Part shown: positions 15,388 to 24,447 of the stretch, piece after piece
Layout of the letters: each line of letters opens with the position of its first letter
Numbering within the stretch: the stretch's first letter is position 1
Origin: Gelidibacter algens
GTDB lineage: Bacteria > Bacteroidota > Bacteroidia > Flavobacteriales > Flavobacteriaceae
DNA: 64,000 nucleotides
Reading direction: 5' to 3'
Assembly: GCF_001678675.1 (NCBI RefSeq)
Contig: NZ_LZRN01000022.1
Location: 1 to 64,000, forward strand
Made by a program: the position numbers and the translations under genes
Notes under the pieces: model-generated
The model's database searches: none
Seen by the model: the letters and a program-made list of their open reading frames with translations, nothing else
Told to the model about the DNA's origin: nothing

Positions 15388-15455
15388 AGTTTATAATTTT
15401 AGTCTCAAAGTTTTTCGAGTGGTGGATATTTTGTAAATTTAAATAAAAATAAACA

Positions 15456-15767
15456 ATGGGATTTTTGGATTTTATATTTGGCACAAAAAAGCGGCAAGTG
15501 CAAGAATTGTTGGACAAAGGCGCTATTATTTTAGACGTGAGAAGCAAGAGAGAATGGGATAGCGGCCATATTGCCAATTCTAAACACATTCCTTTAGATG
15601 ATTTGCAAAATCATGTTGAGAAATTGAAGAAACTAAACAAACCCATTATTACCTGCTGCGCCAGCGGAATGCGCTCAGCAAAAGCTGCCGAATTTTTAAA
15701 CTTAAATAATATTATCGCCACTAATGGCGGTGGATGGTTGAGCTTGAAGAAAAAAGTCTCCTCCTAA
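15456..15767 (+). CDS. rhodanese-like sulfurtransferase domain protein
   Basis: A 103-residue single rhodanese domain: GAIILDVRSKREWDSGHIAN near residue 23, then the active-site loop ITCCASGMRSAKAAEFL near residue 66 with the catalytic Cys. Its likely role is sulfur transfer or thiol chemistry in the cytoplasm. It is divergent from the TetR gene, and a TATTTTG-like sequence lies a few bases upstream. Confidence 0.85.
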   Translation: MGFLDFIFGTKKRQVQELLDKGAIILDVRSKREWDSGHIANSKHIPLDDLQNHVEKLKKLNKPIITCCASGMRSAKAAEFLNLNNIIATNGGGWLSLKKKVSS

Positions 15768-15832
15768 CCCCGAGACTTAGGACACTCCGAAGAAGAGCTA
15801 ATTTTTGTTGCTATCACTTTTACAATATCTCT

Positions 15833-16444
15833 TTAAAGTTTTATGTTTTGCAACTCGTCAGAGGATTGGATGGAAGTGCCTTCATACTGAAGTGTCCATC
15901 CCAAAGAACTCGTGAGAATATAGAATTTTGACAACTCACTAATCAATCGATTTTGAGCATTGCTTTTAAGGTTGGATGCCTCAATCTTTTTCATCAGCTG
16001 TGCATTCACCTTATCCTTGATTTTATTATAATCTTCTGCCTGAAACGGATTTAAGAAATCTGCAGTGACATCATAATATTCAAAATCTGGACTGATTTTG
16101 ATTTCTTCCTTTGGAATGCTTAAAATTTTTAGCGTTTTTGATGCTTGATCCAATTGGTATTCAATTTGACTTAAATCATAAGACACCGTCACATCTGCAT
16201 TGACAACTACAAGGGCTTTCTTTTCGACATTCACCAAATTGGCAAAAACCGCTTTAGAGTTTTTATAGGTGAATACTTGACTAAAATGGCCTTCAGTAAC
16301 AACCAACTTGCTCACATTCCGAATCTGTTCTTGGATGAGCGCTGAATTTTCCTGTAGAATTGTTTTGTCATTATCATTAAAAAAATAACGATAGCCAAAC
16401 AAGACCACGATCACCAAAATTAAAACGTATAGAAGTCTTCGCAT
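15833..16444 (-). CDS. DUF4230 domain membrane-anchored protein
   Basis: 203 residues with one N-terminal transmembrane segment (about residues 4-21). The DUF4230 domain follows: VVTEGHFSQVFTYKNSKAVF, then KALVVVNADVTVSYDLSQI. The family is widespread in bacteria and its biochemical role is not known. It lies downstream of gldC on the same strand. Confidence 0.8.
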   Translation of the reverse strand: MRRLLYVLILVIVVLFGYRYFFNDNDKTILQENSALIQEQIRNVSKLVVTEGHFSQVFTYKNSKAVFANLVNVEKKALVVVNADVTVSYDLSQIEYQLDQASKTLKILSIPKEEIKISPDFEYYDVTADFLNPFQAEDYNKIKDKVNAQLMKKIEASNLKSNAQNRLISELSKFYILTSSLGWTLQYEGTSIQSSDELQNIKL

Positions 16445-16502
16445 TGTTATCTCTTTTAAGACCTAAGCTGATTGTGAAATCTCAAAGGCTTCAAAACCTA
16501 TT

Positions 16503-16838
16503 TTATTTGTTTAGCTCTAGTTTTTCTGCAAAATAATCGCAGAAATCTTTCATGGTTGCAGTCATTTTATCGTCTTGGGTAGCACGTTGGTAAGTGTTGC
16601 TCATTTCCACTAACGTTTGATGGAAAAAAAGTTTCATTTCATCAACTGGCATATCTTTAGTCCATAGATCAATCCTTAAAGTCTCCTGGGCTTTACTGTC
16701 CCAAACAGAGAGCATCATAGCTTTGGCTTCTTCGTTGTTTATGCCACCGTCTTGTGCAGTCCACATCAATTTTTCAGGAACTTTGTTTTCATCTAATTCC
16801 ACTTTAAGTTCTATGGTAGAGGTTTTATTTTTTGACAT
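16503..16838 (-). CDS. gldC: gliding motility protein GldC
   Basis: A 111-residue protein with the GldC pattern (ELKVELDENKVPEKLMWTAQ, then DMPVDEMKLFFHQTLVEMS). In Flavobacterium johnsoniae GldC assists gliding and associates genetically with gldB. The stop/start overlap with gldB supports co-transcription. Cytoplasmic; biochemical role unclear. Confidence 0.9.
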   Translation of the reverse strand: MSKNKTSTIELKVELDENKVPEKLMWTAQDGGINNEEAKAMMLSVWDSKAQETLRIDLWTKDMPVDEMKLFFHQTLVEMSNTYQRATQDDKMTATMKDFCDYFAEKLELNK

Positions 16839-17796
16839 TATTTACGGGGTTTAAATTTTGAATTATTAAAAATTTCGTCAGCATTCTTCTGAAGCATTTC
16901 CATTAACGTGACATCATTATTTTTCATGTAAGCCCTTACTATTTGCCAACCTACATACTGCCCTATCCTGCCTGGAGATTCACTATCCAGTTCCAGATAA
17001 AATTTTGAAAAAGGGGCATCGGCAATAAATCGGCTTGCTAAAGTATTGTCTGTACTAAACAACAGCTCACGTTCAATAAAATAACGCCATATTTCACTTT
17101 CATTGGCAGCGGCCCAATCCATCTGCGCTTCGGTATAGCCAATCTTTTCAGCATCTGAAGCAAACGGGATCATCTTATCTTTAAAATACAGCTGCTTTCC
17201 AGAATAGACCATATCGTCTAAAAGTGTTTTAGGACTATCTTGGAAGATATAGTGATCTGAATAGTTTGACGCCAGATCGCTCACCATCTGTGATCGCTTC
17301 ATATTTTGGGTCAGAAACTTCTGAATGCCTTCATAAAAATGATGTTCTGTGCCGAGATAGGTGTCTAAAGAAATCAAAACAATAGTATCTGTGACGATGG
17401 TTTTATTTCTATAGTCTACATCAGAGGTTACGGTAATAACTCGTGGCACTGTAAAGGTCTTGTCGTAATATTTCAAATGTTGAAAAAGCGACTCAATTGC
17501 TTCCTGTTCTTGATCAAAATTTGAAAACGTTGCTTTTACTTCACTTGCCAGTTCTTGCTGCAAAGAATCAGTCATCCGATCAACCCAAATAGAGTCATTG
17601 ATTTGCTCTGAAAAAAGAAAAGGAAAGTCTGCCTTAAGTTTAGGCAACTCTTTAGGCTGGGCGTTTGCGAAAGCCAGATCAAAACGTTCTATAGTAACCT
17701 CTACGTCAATTTTAGAAATTTCACTTTCTATCTCATTATCCTCCTTACAAGAACTAAAAAAAGCAACAGTACTATTAAAAGACCAACATTCTTCAG
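16838..17796 (-). CDS. gldB: gliding motility lipoprotein GldB, frame break in the signal peptide
   Basis: The continuous frame reads back only to a TTG at 17647 (LPKLKADFPF...). In-frame codons continue upstream through a lipobox Cys (codon 17747-17749, context FFSSC-KEDNE), but the stretch before it (SPTEECWSFNST) is not a signal peptide. Adding one T to the seven-T run (17756-17762, plus-strand A's) gives LKNVGLLIVLLLFFSSC, a standard lipoprotein signal. So the gene carries a one-base break exactly in the signal sequence. After correction no ATG is seen, so the start (CTG at 17796 or further upstream) is uncertain. GldB is needed for gliding and type IX secretion. Confidence 0.8.
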
Positions 17797-17846
17797 TGGG
17801 ACTAATTTTAAGTAGTTTTTAATTTTTATTACTTATCTGATTACTT

Positions 17847-17854
17847 TATTTTTG
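17847..17854 (+). promoter_or_regulatory. TATTTTTG, -7-like element upstream of nadE
   Basis: Matches the TAnnTTTG consensus 41 bases before the nadE ATG. No TTG -33 partner is visible. Confidence 0.35.
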
Positions 17855-17895
17855 TAGTACAAAGGTAGTATTCTTTGTGTTAAATCTTCCAAAAA

Positions 17896-18684
17896 ATGCA
17901 AACAGAAAAAGTTGTTGACCACATTGTAAACTGGCTAAAAGAGTATGCCACCAACGCCGGTGTAAATGGTTTTGTTATAGGTATTTCTGGCGGCATTGAT
18001 TCGGCCGTTACCTCAATCCTTTGCGCCAAAACAGGATTGGATGTTTTATGCATTGAAATGCCAATCCATCAACCTGCAAGTCATGTATCCAGAGGTCGGG
18101 AACACATCCAAAAATTGAAAAATAATTATGGAAACGTTACCGATAAACTTGCAGACTTAACTCCAGTTTTTGAAGCATTTAAGGCCGAAGTTTCCTTGGA
18201 TGGCACTCAAGCAGTCGTTGATATGGCGCTTGCCAATACCCGTGCCCGCCTAAGGATGACCACCCTTTATTACTATGCAGGACTAAAAGGTTTGCTTGTT
18301 GCTGGAACCGGAAACAAAGTAGAAGATTTTGGCGTCGGATTTTATACTAAATATGGCGATGGTGGTGTGGATTTGAGCCCCATAGCAGACTTAATGAAAT
18401 CTGAAGTGTACAGGATTGCAAAGGAATTGGATGTTCCAGCATCGATTATAAACGCAGCGCCTAGCGATGGCTTGTTTGGCGATGCCAGAAGTGATGAAGA
18501 TCAAATTGGCGCGTCTTACCCTGAATTGGAATGGGCCATGAACATGAAAGAAAGCGGTAAAACTGCGGATGATTTTGATGGACGCCAACAAGAAGTCTTT
18601 AACATACTTTCGAGGTTAAATACTATCAATCAACACAAAATGATCCCCATCCCTATCTGTGAAATTCCTACATACCTAAAATAA
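17896..18684 (+). CDS. nadE: ammonia-dependent NAD+ synthetase NadE
   Basis: Last step of NAD biosynthesis: amidation of nicotinate adenine dinucleotide using ATP. At 262 residues it is the short form with no glutaminase domain. The N-type ATP pyrophosphatase loop GISGGIDSAVTS is near residue 29, and AGTGNKVEDFGVGFYTKYGD near residue 136 lines the active site. It is divergent from the gldB operon. Confidence 0.95.
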   Translation: MQTEKVVDHIVNWLKEYATNAGVNGFVIGISGGIDSAVTSILCAKTGLDVLCIEMPIHQPASHVSRGREHIQKLKNNYGNVTDKLADLTPVFEAFKAEVSLDGTQAVVDMALANTRARLRMTTLYYYAGLKGLLVAGTGNKVEDFGVGFYTKYGDGGVDLSPIADLMKSEVYRIAKELDVPASIINAAPSDGLFGDARSDEDQIGASYPELEWAMNMKESGKTADDFDGRQQEVFNILSRLNTINQHKMIPIPICEIPTYLK

Positions 18685-18834
18685 GCGATTGGTCTATTAG
18701 CATATTCATTGAATATTATCAAATTTAATGGTATATTATTGTTTTTTTTATACATTTACGTAGCACATCTCCACAAGTTTAACTTAAAATCTTAAGTATA
18801 TTGACTAACATAAGTAACTAATAAATACACTATT

Positions 18835-19464
18835 ATGATTAAGGTACTGGTTGTGGACTATCATCCCATAGTAAGAGAAGGATTAAGGCTACTTTTTGAC
18901 AAGGATCCAGAGATAGAAGTTGTTGGAACGGTAGGCACAGGTATTGAAATTTTTGAATTTGTTAGACGCCATCCCGTAGATGTGTTGATTTCTGAAATTG
19001 ATCTTCCTGAACTCAACGGTATTACAGCCTTAAGGGCTATTAAAAAAGAACATAAAGATTTACGCGTTATTATGTTCAGTTACCATCCTGAAGAAATTTA
19101 TGCCATTAGTTCTATAAAGGCAGGTGCCTCAGGGTATCTTTCAAAAACAGTAGATACCAAAACCATCAAAGAAGCCGTCCTGAAAGTTTATAATGGCGCT
19201 ATTTATTTAAGTGATAATATGGCAAAACACTTGAATTTTGATGACACCCGAAATACGAAGAGCAAGCTTTACAAACGTCTATCAACGAGAGAAGTTGAAG
19301 TTTTGAAACTACTATCTTCGGGAAAAAAGAATAAGGAAATCGCACAAGAGCTTGATATCAATGAGAAAACCGTCAGTACATACAAAGCACGCCTTTTCAA
19401 GAAATTAAATGTGACCAATTTGGTGGACTTAATCCATCAAGCTAAACATATTGGCACTGTTTAA
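18835..19464 (+). CDS. NarL/LuxR-type response regulator with altered phosphorylation site
   Basis: 209 residues: a CheY-like receiver (1-120) and a C-terminal LuxR helix-turn-helix (STREVEVLKLLSSGKKNKEIAQ, then NEKTVSTYKARLFKKL). The usual acidic pair DD is D8-Y9. The expected phospho-acceptor Asp is Glu54 (DVLISEIDLPELNG). The Lys in GYLSKTVD is kept. This suggests a receiver that is not phosphorylated in the normal way, perhaps locked in an active-like state by the Glu. No kinase gene is adjacent. The stop overlaps the convergent dnaG end by 4 bases. Confidence 0.88.
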   Translation: MIKVLVVDYHPIVREGLRLLFDKDPEIEVVGTVGTGIEIFEFVRRHPVDVLISEIDLPELNGITALRAIKKEHKDLRVIMFSYHPEEIYAISSIKAGASGYLSKTVDTKTIKEAVLKVYNGAIYLSDNMAKHLNFDDTRNTKSKLYKRLSTREVEVLKLLSSGKKNKEIAQELDINEKTVSTYKARLFKKLNVTNLVDLIHQAKHIGTV

Positions 19465-21431
19465 TGTTTACTTCCAACAACTTTTCCCAATTTTTTAGAC
19501 AATAGGGTTTTTAGCCTTAAATAATCCCTGACATCCTCCATGATGACCATCGAATTGGCATCGGGCCTGATAATATCCGCCTGGTATTCCACTACCTTTT
19601 GGTCAATTAGAAAACAGCGCAGACTTAAAATTGTTTGGGTTACCAATTGCGGAATAGTTTCCTTTTTATTTTTAGGGATGATATGGTTCCGCTCCCAATC
19701 ATGCAACCTGTAACGCTCATCATTCATCAAAATACTGGTTACTTCATTGGCCATATGCTGATCCAGTTTATTAATAAAATCCCTTAACTGAAAGTCTTCC
19801 GCCTGGTGTAAGGCATCAATAATAATATAGTATAAATTTTTGAAGTGTTCATCAGAAAACTGCATTTCGTCCTCCTGTAAATCCAAATAGATCTTTTCAA
19901 ATACTTTTGCCTGATGGATTACGGGCTCCATTTTTAAATCGCCAGTAGCTTCATCCTCCTTCATGACTAAATCCTCAAAATCTTCAGTTTCGTTGCCGTA
20001 AAGCAGAAGAATCTCAATGATTTTAAGTTCCAACTCATATTGATGGTTGACCTTGTTACTAGGCGGTTCTGAACGCACCACATCAAAGGCTCTTTGTTCA
20101 GTTTGGTGTTGTTTGCCAATTTCTTGGGTTTCTTTTTTGCCAATTTGCGCCAGGGTAGAAAACAAGACATTCTCACTAATGTCCATGATATTGGAACATT
20201 CCTTAACATAGATCTCACGCTTGATGGGATCAGGAATTTTTGCAATACTGTTGACAATTTCCCTAATAGTATCTGCCTTTTTTATGGGATCATTTTTGGC
20301 ATCCTGCACCAATAGCGAGGCTTTAAATTGAATAAAATCCTTGGCATTTTCATCAAGATAAGCAGAAAGTTCATTTAATGAATTCTGCCTAGCAAAACTG
20401 TCAGGATCCTCTCCGTTTGGGAAAGAACATACTTTAACATTCATTCCTTGTTCCAAAATCAAATCAATCCCTCTAACGCTCGCTCTAATTCCTGCGGCAT
20501 CACCATCAAAAAGGACAGTAATGTTTTTGGTCAACCGATTGATCAAACGGATTTGTTCAGGTGATAAGGCCGTTCCAGAAGAGGCGACCACATTTTTAAT
20601 ACCTGTTTGATGAAATTGGATCACATCAGTATACCCTTCTACCAGATAGCAATTATCTTCCTTAGCGATGGATTGCTTCGCATGAAATAGCCCATACAGA
20701 ATTTTACTTTTATGATAGACTTCACTTTCAGGTGAATTGAGATATTTGGCCGCTTTTTTATCGGCACCCAAAATTCGGCCTCCAAAACCCAATATTCGGC
20801 CACTCATACTGTGGATTGGGAACATGACCCGACCCTTAAATCGATCAAAACGCTTCTCTTCCTTAACAATGGTCAAGCCCGTTTTTTCAAGAAATTCAAG
20901 TTGGTATCCTTTTTTTAAAGCTTCATCCGTAAACGCTTGCCACTCATCAAGAGAATACCCCAAATTAAAAGTGTTAATGGTCTCATTTGTAAAACCACGC
21001 TCCTTGAAATAACTGAGGCCAATGGCTTTGCCTGGATCTGTTTTATGAAGTATTTTTTGAAAATAGGTGTTCGCAAATTCATTCACCAAATAGAGGCTTT
21101 CCCGCTCGTTGGCTTCCTCCTTTTGTTCGTTGGTTTGTTCCGTTTCCTCAATTTCAATGTTGTACTTTCTGGCGAGGTATTTTATGGCCTCCGGATAGGT
21201 AAAATGCTCATGCTCCATAAGAAAAGTCACTGCATTGCCGCCCTTACCGCTACTAAAATCTTTCCATATTTGTTTTACGGGACTTACCATAAAACTTGGA
21301 GACCGCTCATCACTAAAAGGACTCAACCCTTTAAAGTTACTTCCCGATTTTTTAAGGTTGACGAAATCGCCAATAACCTCCTCAACACGGGCTGTTTCAA
21401 ATACTTGTTCAATGGAAGATTTAGAGATCAA
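19461..21431 (-). CDS. dnaG: DNA primase DnaG lacking zinc ligands
   Basis: Synthesises RNA primers at the replication fork. The 656-residue protein has an N-terminal CHC2-type domain, a TOPRIM catalytic domain (LVEGYTDVIQFHQTG near residue 265; VLFDGDAAGIRAS near 310) and a C-terminal helicase-interacting region. The four zinc-binding positions (Cys, His, Cys, Cys in E. coli) are Ser37, Ser40, Asp58 and Ser61 (GLSPFSDE...WKDFSSGKGG), so the fold must stand without zinc. From memory this is shared by other flavobacterial primases. The catalytic residues look intact. Confidence 0.95.
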   Translation of the reverse strand: MISKSSIEQVFETARVEEVIGDFVNLKKSGSNFKGLSPFSDERSPSFMVSPVKQIWKDFSSGKGGNAVTFLMEHEHFTYPEAIKYLARKYNIEIEETEQTNEQKEEANERESLYLVNEFANTYFQKILHKTDPGKAIGLSYFKERGFTNETINTFNLGYSLDEWQAFTDEALKKGYQLEFLEKTGLTIVKEEKRFDRFKGRVMFPIHSMSGRILGFGGRILGADKKAAKYLNSPESEVYHKSKILYGLFHAKQSIAKEDNCYLVEGYTDVIQFHQTGIKNVVASSGTALSPEQIRLINRLTKNITVLFDGDAAGIRASVRGIDLILEQGMNVKVCSFPNGEDPDSFARQNSLNELSAYLDENAKDFIQFKASLLVQDAKNDPIKKADTIREIVNSIAKIPDPIKREIYVKECSNIMDISENVLFSTLAQIGKKETQEIGKQHQTEQRAFDVVRSEPPSNKVNHQYELELKIIEILLLYGNETEDFEDLVMKEDEATGDLKMEPVIHQAKVFEKIYLDLQEDEMQFSDEHFKNLYYIIIDALHQAEDFQLRDFINKLDQHMANEVTSILMNDERYRLHDWERNHIIPKNKKETIPQLVTQTILSLRCFLIDQKVVEYQADIIRPDANSMVIMEDVRDYLRLKTLLSKKLGKVVGSKH

Positions 21432-21593
21432 AGTTTTGGTAGAATTTTTTGTAAAAATAGTACAATCTTATCAAACATTACAGGAATGGAGGGTTTGAGT
21501 TTTGTGAATATCAAGAGGAACTTTATGAATCTCCTCCACTAATGCCTGAGACAAATAAAAATAAGAAGAGAGCTCAGGACAGGCAATTAAATT

Positions 21594-21627
21594 AAAAAAG
21601 GACTCAAATAAATTTAAGTCCTTTTTT
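21594..21627. terminator. bidirectional intrinsic terminator
   Basis: AAAAAAGGACT / AGTCCTTTTTT arms with a 12-base loop and T runs on both strands. It lies 37 bases after the stop of the outer-membrane protein gene and before dnaG. Confidence 0.8.
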
Positions 21628-21663
21628 GACTAACACAAAATAACTAAATTTTTATTATATGAC

Positions 21664-22728
21664 TTAATCTAAAGCCCAACGCAATCCTAAAGACACATTG
21701 TGTTGGTCTACTGCCTGATCTTTGAACAATTCATTCAAATTATATTTGGCATAAATACTAAAATCTCCAACCCCAATATAACCGCTTAAGCCGTAAACAA
21801 GATTTGTAGTATTGAAATCTGACTTTATTTTTTCCTTTTGACGGTCACCATCTTCTTTATATTTTAATTTTTGCATCGCGCTTAAATTGACACCAGCAAA
21901 TCCACCGATACCGATCTTGAAGTGATTGTCTGTGAAATAACGGATACGGTCGCCATAATCTTTTAAGTCAGAGGGTCCAAACTCAAAATGCAACGGCACG
22001 ACAAAACTGGTAGTTCTAAACTTTGATTTTTTCAAATCAAAAGGGAACGCTTCCAAAGTTGTCTCGTCGCCATTTTCAACAAAATAGTTATTATTTTTTA
22101 TAGATAATTTATTCCATTGCATTGATAAACCATAATTGACCCTCACAAAATTTGAATTTTTAAGCAGTCTCGTGTTCCAGATCCATCCTATTTCGACAAA
22201 ACCAGAACCTCCCAATTCATAAGGTGAGTCATCCAAACTTTCCCCATCAATAATGGTATTGTTGAAGCCGATGGCGAATAATAACTGGTTGCCCGTTTTT
22301 ATGTCATACTTTGGCGGCCCATTATCGTTTTTGATACGCAGTCCCTTTTTTTTACCTATGGAAATTACGAGTTCTTTTTCATGAGAGTTTTTAATTCCAT
22401 AAGCCTCATCATTCCTTTCTAAAAGTGCAATTTGATGATCAATAATGGCCAAACGATTTTCAATATTCAAAGCCCGCTTTTTGGCCTTTTCCTGTTTTAA
22501 TGTTTCGGCTTTTTCCGCGGTAATCTCGCCTTTTTCCAAACGTTGATTGATCTCCTCCACTTCAGTTTTTAATGCGGTTTTCTCCTCCTTTTCGATGGTT
22601 TCCTTATACTGTTTGAAAGACTCGATTTTTAACTGAGTTTTTGTTTTTTGAATGGTGTCCTGCCCTTGAGCTTTACCCATAATTAAGCATAAGCTTGCCA
22701 GCACAATAAGTTTTGTAATTGTGTTCAT
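21664..22728 (-). CDS. secreted coiled-coil / outer-membrane beta-barrel protein, unknown function
   Basis: 354 residues with a Sec signal peptide (cleavage near AQGQD, about residue 23). A charged coiled-coil segment (about 30-115, rich in Glu and Lys) is followed by a C-terminal region with alternating hydrophobic strands (FVVPLHFEFGP, IGIGGFAGVNLSA, LGLRWALD) that resembles an outer-membrane barrel. It is the last gene after an ECF sigma factor and an anti-sigma-like gene, so it may be a target or sensor of that system. No name can be given. Confidence 0.7.
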   Translation of the reverse strand: MNTITKLIVLASLCLIMGKAQGQDTIQKTKTQLKIESFKQYKETIEKEEKTALKTEVEEINQRLEKGEITAEKAETLKQEKAKKRALNIENRLAIIDHQIALLERNDEAYGIKNSHEKELVISIGKKKGLRIKNDNGPPKYDIKTGNQLLFAIGFNNTIIDGESLDDSPYELGGSGFVEIGWIWNTRLLKNSNFVRVNYGLSMQWNKLSIKNNNYFVENGDETTLEAFPFDLKKSKFRTTSFVVPLHFEFGPSDLKDYGDRIRYFTDNHFKIGIGGFAGVNLSAMQKLKYKEDGDRQKEKIKSDFNTTNLVYGLSGYIGVGDFSIYAKYNLNELFKDQAVDQHNVSLGLRWALD

Positions 22729-22798
22729 AATGTTCGAATTTTGATTGATGATTAATTTACGCTACCGTCTTAAGATTTTCGAGGCGGATTTATTACTT

Positions 22799-23557
22799 TT
22801 AATTATTTCGGTCCGCAACTGCAGTGATTACGGTTTCATAACTGGTCTTTAAGGCTTCGAAGATTTTGTTTCTAAATGAGTGTTGCAAATCTGTTTCAAC
22901 GTCTTGTAAAAGCGCACTGGCATCTACGGTTCTGATGCTTTCCTTTAGTATAGCTTGGTGAGTAAGTTCTCTTTGTGCTTTGCGCAACAATGCATCGATA
23001 TCTGCATCTGTCACCGCTTCGCCTTTCTTTTCTAAATCTTTAATTTGTGCCACAATTTCTGATACTTTTTGATCTTCCAAAGTTTCTTTTTGTGGGCTTA
23101 TTTTCAATGGCTCCAAAGATTTATTTCTTTCGTTTTTAGCAACACTCAGATTCTCCTTTATCGGAGATGTCAAGCTTTTCTGTGTTTTTAAAAGTTCGGT
23201 TTTTGAGGTGTTCTTCTCAAGAGACTCAAGAGATTCAACACGTTCTTCTGTTTCTGCCAACTGTTTCTGTTGTGGTAATTTGTCCATCGGAATTAATTGA
23301 TCTTCAACCTGTTTTTGAGTCTCCACTACAACAGGCTGTCGAATCTCACTGCCGGCATCTTTAAAAACTAGGGCTGTTGTAAAGAGAACACCTATCATAC
23401 TGGCAGCAATCCCCAATCGCCAAAACAGTGTTTTACTCTTTCGATTTTCAGCGGACTCCAATCTTTCAGCCAAAGTATTCCATGAGGCCTCAGAGGGCGT
23501 AATGGCTCTTTTTTCGAGCTTCTCTTTCAAACTATCTTCCCATTTCTGCTGTCCCAT
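22799..23557 (-). CDS. single-pass membrane protein next to ECF sigma factor, possible anti-sigma factor
   Basis: 252 residues: a cytoplasmic N-terminus (KWEDSLKEKLEKRAITPSEASW), one transmembrane segment at about residues 44-65 and a charged periplasmic region. It overlaps the sigma gene by 26 bases, as expected for translational coupling of sigma/anti-sigma pairs. No clear zinc anti-sigma motif is seen, so the role is inferred from context. Confidence 0.65.
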   Translation of the reverse strand: MGQQKWEDSLKEKLEKRAITPSEASWNTLAERLESAENRKSKTLFWRLGIAASMIGVLFTTALVFKDAGSEIRQPVVVETQKQVEDQLIPMDKLPQQKQLAETEERVESLESLEKNTSKTELLKTQKSLTSPIKENLSVAKNERNKSLEPLKISPQKETLEDQKVSEIVAQIKDLEKKGEAVTDADIDALLRKAQRELTHQAILKESIRTVDASALLQDVETDLQHSFRNKIFEALKTSYETVITAVADRNN

Positions 23558-24107
23558 CTTTCGTTCTATTTGATTTGTTAATCTTATCCTTTAAAATTTG
23601 TCGTGCCTTAAACAACTGCGATTTTGAAGTGCCCTCAGTAATATTGAGCACGCTTGCAATTTCATGATGTTTATAGCCTTCAATCGCATACATCATAAAG
23701 ACCATTTTATAGCCTTCAGGAAGTTCATCTACGTATTGCTGAATTTCATCCAGTTCAGTTGCGGTTTCAATATTGTTGGTATGCTGATGGTTGATGTCAA
23801 CATCTTCCATTGAAAATTCAATCTTCTTTTCTTGTCTCAAAAACGAAATAGCCTCCCTTACCATAATTTTTCTGAGCCATCCCTCAAAGCTCCCTTCATT
23901 CTTGAAATTTTTCAAATTGGTAAACGCTTTAAAAAATCCGTTGAGCATTACTTCCTCCGCTTTTTGAAGGTCTCTTATATAATACCTACACATACTCAGC
24001 ATTTTTGGCGCATGTGTTTCATAAAGGAGGTGTTGCGCTTCACGATTGTTTTTGGCTGCTTTTTTTATGAGCTGGATATTGTTGTTATGTAAGTGGATAA
24101 CTTTCAA
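23532..24107 (-). CDS. ECF-type RNA polymerase sigma factor
   Basis: 191 residues with sigma region 2 (AEEVMLNGFFKAFTNLKNF and GSFEGWLRKIMVREAISFLR, residues of about 50-90) and region 4 (LPEGYKMVFMMYAIEGYKHH, then SKSQLFKARQILKDK). It probably directs genes for envelope functions together with the overlapping membrane protein. The start is a TTG; no upstream in-frame ATG was found. Confidence 0.88.
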   Translation of the reverse strand: MKVIHLHNNNIQLIKKAAKNNREAQHLLYETHAPKMLSMCRYYIRDLQKAEEVMLNGFFKAFTNLKNFKNEGSFEGWLRKIMVREAISFLRQEKKIEFSMEDVDINHQHTNNIETATELDEIQQYVDELPEGYKMVFMMYAIEGYKHHEIASVLNITEGTSKSQLFKARQILKDKINKSNRTKDGTAEMGR

Positions 24108-24300
24108 AATTAGTCGCGTTAGGTCTTCTATTTATAAAGACGCAAAAGTTGTGCAAAAGGTTGCCTGGAGGGTTGGTTATTGTAGAGTTGTGTGTCGCTG
24201 AGTGGTTTGTTGATAGGTGTTAATTAATTGATTATCCGTTAATTACCTAGGTAAATTAAAATTAAAACAAATTGCAAACCTAATTATAAAAATGTATAAA

Positions 24301-24447
24301 CTTCCAGCTTCAGTCTTCAGTCTTCAGTCTTCAGTCTTCAGTCTTCAGTCTTCAGTCTTCAGTCTTCAGTCTTCAGTCTTTAGTCTTTAGTCTTCATGCT
24401 TCATGCTTCAAACTCCATGCTTCATGCTTCAAACTTCACCCTTAATC
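24301..24447. repeat. 21-unit heptamer array (CTTCAGT type) ending at a stop codon
   Basis: 147 bases in unbroken 7-base register. CTTCCAG is followed by ten CTTCAGT, then two CTTTAGT, then CTTCATG, CTTCAAA, CTCCATG, CTTCACC and CTTAATC variants. The last base abuts the stop codon of the polyprenyl synthetase gene at 24448. The homogeneous left half and degenerating right half suggest recent expansion at one end. Confidence 0.95.

Noticed and set aside
15734-15931. Small plus-strand frame after the rhodanese gene
   Set aside because: It overlaps the DUF4230 coding region and has no start context or domain.
24301-24447. Possible CRISPR array because of regular repetition
   Set aside because: The units are 7 bases with no spacers, and no cas genes are nearby.
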